In this document: positions 58,787-64,000 of the stretch, piece after piece
How the letters are laid out: each line of letters starts with the position of its first letter
Position numbering within the stretch: position 1 is the stretch's first letter
NCBI GenBank assembly: GCA_023213395.1
Contig: CM041465.1
Location: 157,859,741 to 157,923,740 of the forward strand
Origin: Cycas panzhihuaensis
Taxonomy: Eukaryota > Cycadophyta
Reading direction: 5' to 3'
DNA length: 64,000 nucleotides
Notes under the pieces: model-generated
Databases searched by the model: none
What the model saw: the letters and a program-made list of their open reading frames with translations, nothing else
What the model was told of the DNA's origin: nothing
Made by a program: the position numbers and the translations under genes

Positions 58787-60770
58787 GTCAGTCCCCCGTC
58801 TCTGTTTTCTAAGGTTTTGTGTGATTCATTAGGCATTGAATATCAGAAATTTTAATGAAGAATGCACACTTTAATATTGGCTGAGCACTTTAATATTGTT
58901 GCATACTTTAATTGAAATAAGAATTTATTGTAGTGTGCTTAAGCGTATGGTAAGAGTGGTGCTTCCTTCCTCGTAATGGAGGTGTTACTTTCTTTTTGCT
59001 TTCTTAACTAGCATAAGCCTGTGTTCCATGTAATAGTACCTGGTAATAGGAATCATGGCATCGATTCATCGGCTGGCTAATCTCACAGTAGTATCACTTT
59101 TTCACTCTCTCCCAAGTTTCCAATAAATCCTTTCTGTCTTCATGGTGAGCTTATGATTTCCTTTTAAAGTGAAAGTATCTTAAACAGGGGGTGAAGATGG
59201 AATTTCACCTCACAGGCCAAAACCAGCACCTGAAGGAGGTATGTGATGGGCAGTAGTCACTGTTTTTGAGCATGCTACTCCTTATAGGTTTTGAACCTCT
59301 TATGTGCATCTAGAGAGAATACACACAAACCAGTGCACTATGCCTAAAGTGTCATAGCCCAGACAATATTATTGCAAATAATTCCCAAGTGGTATTTAAA
59401 AAACATGCTAAAATCAGAGGGGTTTGAATAATGATTGACAAAGGAGCATTTTGGAAATTATATGTATCCTCCTTGCTCTGGTTCATTAGCAAATTGGCCC
59501 TTTAAATGTTTTCTTGTTATTTCCTTGCCCATTGCAGAAACAGAAGTTCCTAATGTATCAAGGGGTGAAATCAGAGCAAGGCATCTACCTAGGTCCTTTG
59601 TAAATGATGATTATCTCTTTGAAATTGATTATGAAGCAATTTAGTCTGCCAAACCTGAATGGAATTCTCTTGCTTTGGAAGGTAATACTAAATTGAACTG
59701 GAATATCTTTTATTGTAAGTTGCACAGGCTGCTGTATCATATTCAGAAGTGAAAAATCCTGAGCTATTAGAATCAAATGCATGAATCCTTGAAGTGCAAG
59801 TGGTGTTAGATGTGAGTGTGATTTAGATTACAAACAAAATCCTCCACATTGCTAGAGGTTAGAACATATGACACATTTCAAGCAATGTGCAACATGTTTT
59901 GAGAACCTTGCTGCACCATATGTACGCTGGAAGGCCATGCACTGGCCATCTATCATGTTTAGGTTCTGCAACAGTTTTGGGTATTGGTGGTTATAATTAT
60001 AATACATGAATGTTGGTTATCATTTTCACCCATAAACAAGATGGTCCTTGATGCTTCCTTATCTAATGGAATTTGAATTTGTTGTAGTGAGCAGTTAGGC
60101 ACTCTGTTCAGAATCAAGTCTTGTTGGCCAAGGGCTTTTCCGTACCCCAGGAAAAAGTTTTGGGATTGCCCGGAACTTCCCTCCTTTCAAGCCCATTGCA
60201 TGCAGAACTGATGTTTTATGTCTTACTGATTTTAGTCCTAGCTTCCAAGCACTAATCCCTATGATTCACTGATTTGGTGGTCTGAGGTCTGCTGGGCACA
60301 GGTGGGGCTCACGCAACTTGGCTTCTGAAAATTGTGGTTTGCAGCAGGGGTTAATGTGGCATATTTATCTGCATGATTCGGGCAATAAAAAAGTATAAAA
60401 CTTGGAGCAGAGCTTTTGGCTTCAATGTGTGGGAAATGTCCACAACTGGAAAACTTAGAAACATGGACCCAGATCTGATATTGCTCCAGTTTTGTTATTA
60501 AAAAAAAAAAAAAAAGATCAAAGGCAACATCTGCCCTGAACCAAGGTTTTCTGTGAAATTGTGTGAAACAACCTTAAAGAGTCCATTCTTATTTGCAGTG
60601 TAATCTTTCCAATCAGATTATAAGATGCATTGATTTCTACATAACGAGCATATGAATTTGACTGCAGCAGACAAACATTGAATATAATATCAGGGAACAA
60701 TCTGATTCTATTGAAAGTAACAACGTGGAAACAACAAGATGATGAGACTTCACCAAATAGATCTGCTCTT
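58787..60770 (+). other. probable CAP-H2 intron sequence, exons not resolved
   Basis: GC content is higher than in the retroelement regions. Possible coding bits are 59189-59236, followed by a good donor, and the end of the frame 59435-59644 after an acceptor-like cattgcag (ETEVPNVSRGEIRARHLPR), but neither can be tied to CAP-H2. An A17-type run is at 60500-60516. No other gene is recognised. Confidence 0.4.
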
Positions 60771-61325
60771 CTTATAGTTGTAGTCCTTCTAACTCATTGA
60801 AAGTTACAGTGGATAATCTGTTGTTGATGGAGAGATTTGTGATGAAACCATTACAGTCCTTAGAAAGACTATTAATTGTGGCCATTACTAGATTTTCATC
60901 AAATACTGGTTTACAAAGTGTGGCCAATTGATTTTGAATTATCTTAACATCTATCAAATGTGCAATCATGGGTTTTGCAATGGAAAACTAAACAATTTTG
61001 CTTTAAACATTACAATTTTGGCATCGTCTTTCCTTTCATATAATGAAGTAATAATCCCCTAAGCTTCTTTTGAAGACAAATGTTAAAAAGTTAATGTAAT
61101 TTTGTCTTTGGCATTAAATGCTCCAAGTGCAATATAATCAGTTGGAATAGGATTTGTTGGATCTACTAGATTTGGTGTAGTTGTTGGCTTTACAATGGTG
61201 CCATGCACATAACCCCATAGTTCATTCATGATCATGAGGTTTTTTACTTGCTTCTTCCATAATGTAAAATTTTCACCACCGGTAAGTTTTTTTATGTTTG
61301 CATTAAGCATTGAGGCAACCATTTT
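60771..61325 (-). pseudogene. Ty1/copia gag fragment
   Basis: The minus-strand frame 61322-61083 reads KKLTGGENFTLWKKQVKNLM and MNELWGYVHG, the N-terminal copia gag pattern, and the frame 60969-60772 continues with a gag helical region (MATINSLSKDCNGFITNL). The intervening part is shifted. Start ATG is the complement of 61320-61322. No LTRs or pol are attached, so this is a fragment, lying antisense within or beside CAP-H2. Confidence 0.85.
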
Positions 61326-62454
61326 AAAAGTTAAGTCCTGTAACCAAATTGAACTCGAAGATTTTTAAGTTATACCGCTTAAGTTCCACTTAGAAAAACA
61401 ATGTTAGTCATAATCTATAAGGAGATCCAATAACTAAATATTGAAGAATAAAGTGGAGGGTTTCACTTTAGATGATCCAACCCTGATCTATGAGAGATCC
61501 AATAGTTGGCCAAGAATCAAATTATAACAAATGAGGTAAGGTTGATTTGTACGACATACTATATTTTCCTCAGTGTTTATGGCATTGATAACACCTTTTG
61601 TGAACCTCCTAACTTAAGTGAGTTTTTAAAATTTTAGTGAGGCAAGGTTGATCTTAGGTCGTACCATGTTTTCCCTAGTGTTCATAGCACTGATAACACC
61701 TTTTTGAAGCCTCCCAACTTAAGTGAAATTTGATTTTTCAATGTTTCAAGTGATTAAATGATGGCTGAAATTTGTCCACTTTAGCAAGAATATATTAAAA
61801 AATTGTCCACCTTGCTAAAAAATTGCTGACTTATGTGAACAAGTAATGCTCCAAAATGAAATTTAGTGCTTTGGTACTTACTTCCTTAGTGCAAAAACTT
61901 GATTTAAAACACCTTTTACCTACTTGAAGATGCCAAACACCCCCCCTCTCCCACACCCCCCCACCCCCACCAAAAAAGGGCATTTAGGATCAATAAATGA
62001 TCCCCTCCACACAACAAAGATATTTTATTGATGTGGTCCTTAGCATTTTAGTTAGTTTTCTCCAATTTTCTCGTTTTTAGGACATCACACAGGGAGCCTA
62101 ATAATAAAAGATGAAAAATTTTTGCACCTAGAAAAAAGGAGTGCAAATAGACATTCAATATAAAGTGCATAATAATACACTACTTAAAGATTCAAAATAA
62201 AGGTTCTAACATTCACTGAGTAAACTAAAATGGATAGGCTTTTATATTTCAATAAATTTATTTTTGAAACAAATAACAAGAGAGAAAATTCCTCCTTTAG
62301 GTTCCTTTGTTTGGTGAAGGTCATCACCAAAGAAGAAGAAGTAACCTCCTTTAAAAAAATAATCCAAATCTATTTTCAGTGATTGTGACCCAATATTCAT
62401 GAACCATTTTTGGCAATAATTATTTGCATAAGCAAACACTACATTATCAATAAG
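61326..62454. repeat. non-coding stretch with a two-copy repeat of about 106 bp and a C-rich run
   Basis: Two diverged direct copies occupy about 61533-61735: gaggtaaggttgat at 61533 and gaggcaaggttgat at 61639, each followed by an attgataacacc-like or actgataacacc-like word and aacttaagtga. Further right is a C-rich run (61938-61971) of several C5-C8 blocks. No gene is seen. Confidence 0.75.
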
Positions 62455-62600
62455 TGCAAGCTACCACACACAAATAGATGGGCACACTAAGGTGGTAAAC
62501 AAATGATTAGAAGGATATTTCTAAGGGTTTTCCTTGGACAAACAAAATTCATGGGTCAAAGGGATACATTTGGTAGAAGCTTAGCATAGTTGTTGACCTT
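62455..62600 (+). pseudogene. Ty3/gypsy integrase fragment
   Basis: The plus strand reads SYHTQIDGHTKVVNK, then LEGYF and SLDKQNSWVKGIHLVEA, which matches the end of the gypsy integrase core also present in the chromovirus element at about 40140-40260. It has internal stops and no attached domains. Confidence 0.8.
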
Positions 62601-62739
62601 ACTTTTGGCCCTTTGGAAAGTACATTTGTCAAAGAGTCACTTCCAATAGTCTATCTAGGGTTTTGTCAACATGTTAGCCTCATAGTACATCCACATACAT
62701 CACATATGTTTATAAATCCATCAATAAAGTATAACAATC

Positions 62740-62815
62740 TCATCACCATATCACAACATCATCATAACATCAATCACAACATCATACATAAATCATAATC
62801 ATAATCATGCCCATG
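62740..62815. repeat. CAT/ATC-rich simple repeat
   Basis: Irregular run of catcataac, caacatcat and aatcataatcat words. Low complexity only. Confidence 0.75.
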
Positions 62816-62900
62816 ATACACAATTTTCATGTAACTCTTGATTTCATTAAGTAATATCACTGTGAGAATGTTTATACATCATATGGTTCTTGCTCATATC

Positions 62901-63068
62901 ATGAACACATGACTAGATCAAAGAACTTGGCTCTCACATTTTTGAGAACATAACAGAAGACCTAGTTGCTTGGCTCCCACGTCCTGGAGAACATAACACA
63001 AGACTCAATTTCTCAAGTCTCACGCTTGAGAACATGCCATAGGATTGAATAACTCGACTCTTACATCG
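62901..63068. repeat. tandem repeat of about 42 bp, four diverged copies
   Basis: Words like gagaacataaca-aga followed by ttggctctcac recur at about 62901, 62944, 62987 and 63028, a period of 41-43 bp. No coding frame runs through it. Confidence 0.82.
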
Positions 63069-63557
63069 AAATGGTGGAGAAATGACCAATAAATACCCAT
63101 TTGCATACCATTCATTTCCATAACAAAATACTTTTCATAATGACTTATTAATTATGCCTCTTAATACACTATTTTAGTCATACATTCATATGAATGCATG
63201 TATAATGATGACATTAGCAATCTTGGAATGTATTTTTTTGATTGGTATGTGCATTCCATACATTCCTTGATGTGCGTTCTGTCCCAGAATACCCTTTGTC
63301 AAGTAGCATTCCCTAAGAATTCTTTTTTGACAGTTTCCATTGGATTTTGTTATGAGTTGTTTTGTACGACTCCCAGTTGATGCGTTTCTACACTCATCAT
63401 GTTATGTTAGACATATTTTGCTAGTTTTCCATTGTCTAAGGTGCACAATTACTAGATTTTACCCCAACATCTATCCTAGGTCAACAAAAATGGTTGAGCA
63501 TCCTTGCTCAAAATTTTAGTTTTTGTTACTCCCTCCCATTATGAATCTAGGCTTCTC

Positions 63558-63866
63558 CTACAACACTGGATCTTCGGTAGCTTTGTTGGCCTTTAATATG
63601 TCTTCATTAATTTGTTTGAGGGTGGCGATGATAACATCTTTCTCTTTTAATTTTTGTTTAAAGTAGCAATCTCTGCTTTGTAGCCTAACTCCACTTCTTC
63701 CACCATTTGAATGATTTGTTGACTTTTTCCCTTCATAGAAAATTGCTACTGAAAGGATCTTTCTCCCAATTCTGTGATGGGACAAACTTTTTCCTCCATT
63801 GGTGCCCATTCCTCCAATGTGGGTTTCAATTCTATTTCTTTGTCCTTTGCTACCTTGTGCCTTCAT
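63558..63866 (-). other. unrecognised open frame of 102 codons
   Basis: The minus-strand frame is rich in Lys, Gly and Asn and ends in a helix-like KLKEKDVIIATLKQINEDIL segment. No family is recognised. It could be a scrap of a retroelement gag or chance. The remaining parts of 62601-64000 contain no recognisable gene. Confidence 0.25.
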
Positions 63867-64000
63867 TTAATACTTTTTTTCACCACTTGCTTGAAGTGGT
63901 GATGAATAGGGCTACCTAGTGCTTGTTATAGCCATTGAAGTACCCTTGTCATCTCTTTTTTCACCTTTCTTTTTATGTCCATATTTTGAATATTCTTCCA

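Noticed and set aside
59189-59240. Third exon of CAP-H2
   Set aside because: The reading GEDGISPHRPKPAPEG and the donor look good, but its phase does not fit exon 2 and I cannot match it to the family, so it is only mentioned, not called.

Overview
The window is nuclear DNA from a seed plant, probably one with a large, repeat-rich genome. The basis is a plant-type condensin II gene start, pentatricopeptide repeat (PPR) sequence, Ty1/copia and Ty3/gypsy elements primed by initiator Met-tRNA, a plant-type LINE with a DUF4283-like ORF1, and a tRNA-type SINE. I cannot name the species. Outside a few blocks the DNA is very AT-rich. Most of it is nested, decaying retrotransposons whose coding parts are pseudogenes. 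The only credible host gene is the 5' end of CAP-H2 near the right side.

Layout. 1-3.3 kb: AT-rich, no gene, perhaps an old copia LTR with an antisense primer-binding site. 3.3-21.1 kb: minus-strand Ty1/copia element A, split by a complete minus-strand Ty3/gypsy element (5544-19196, target-site duplication TTTAT). That gypsy element carries two giant (TA)n-type arrays (about 3.4 and 4.05 kb) and a 595-bp direct duplication of part of its gag. 21.5-29.6 kb: plus-strand copia element B, head-to-head with A, split inside its reverse transcriptase by a non-autonomous LTR element (25220-28879, duplication GAGCA). 29.6-35.2 kb: AT-rich with weak gag-like remains and a (TG)29 run. 35186-41322: complete but dead plus-strand Ty3/gypsy chromovirus (duplication TTTAT). 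41444-46755: the best-preserved element, a minus-strand Ty1/copia with an open 393-codon protease-integrase ORF (duplication AAATG). 46.86-51.8 kb: minus-strand L1-like LINE.

51.8-56.9 kb is the most unusual part. A divergent tandem repeat (period about 340-380 bp) is interrupted by a 3.7-kb LTR element (52343-56054) with LTRs, primer-binding site and polypurine tract. Instead of gag-pol it carries, in sense orientation, a broken P-class PPR gene and a second, PLS-class PPR fragment. Its 3' LTR alone holds a SINE with a perfect 16-bp target-site duplication. 58424-58786: first two exons of CAP-H2. The rest of the window is probably a long intron of this gene, or the region after it, with copia gag and gypsy integrase scraps and short tandem repeats.

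Relative order. Elements A and B are older than the gypsy and non-autonomous elements inserted in them. The local satellite is older than the PPR-bearing element, which is older than the SINE in its LTR. Premature stops in the elements often sit where C-to-T or G-to-A change explains them, as expected for heavily methylated, silenced DNA.
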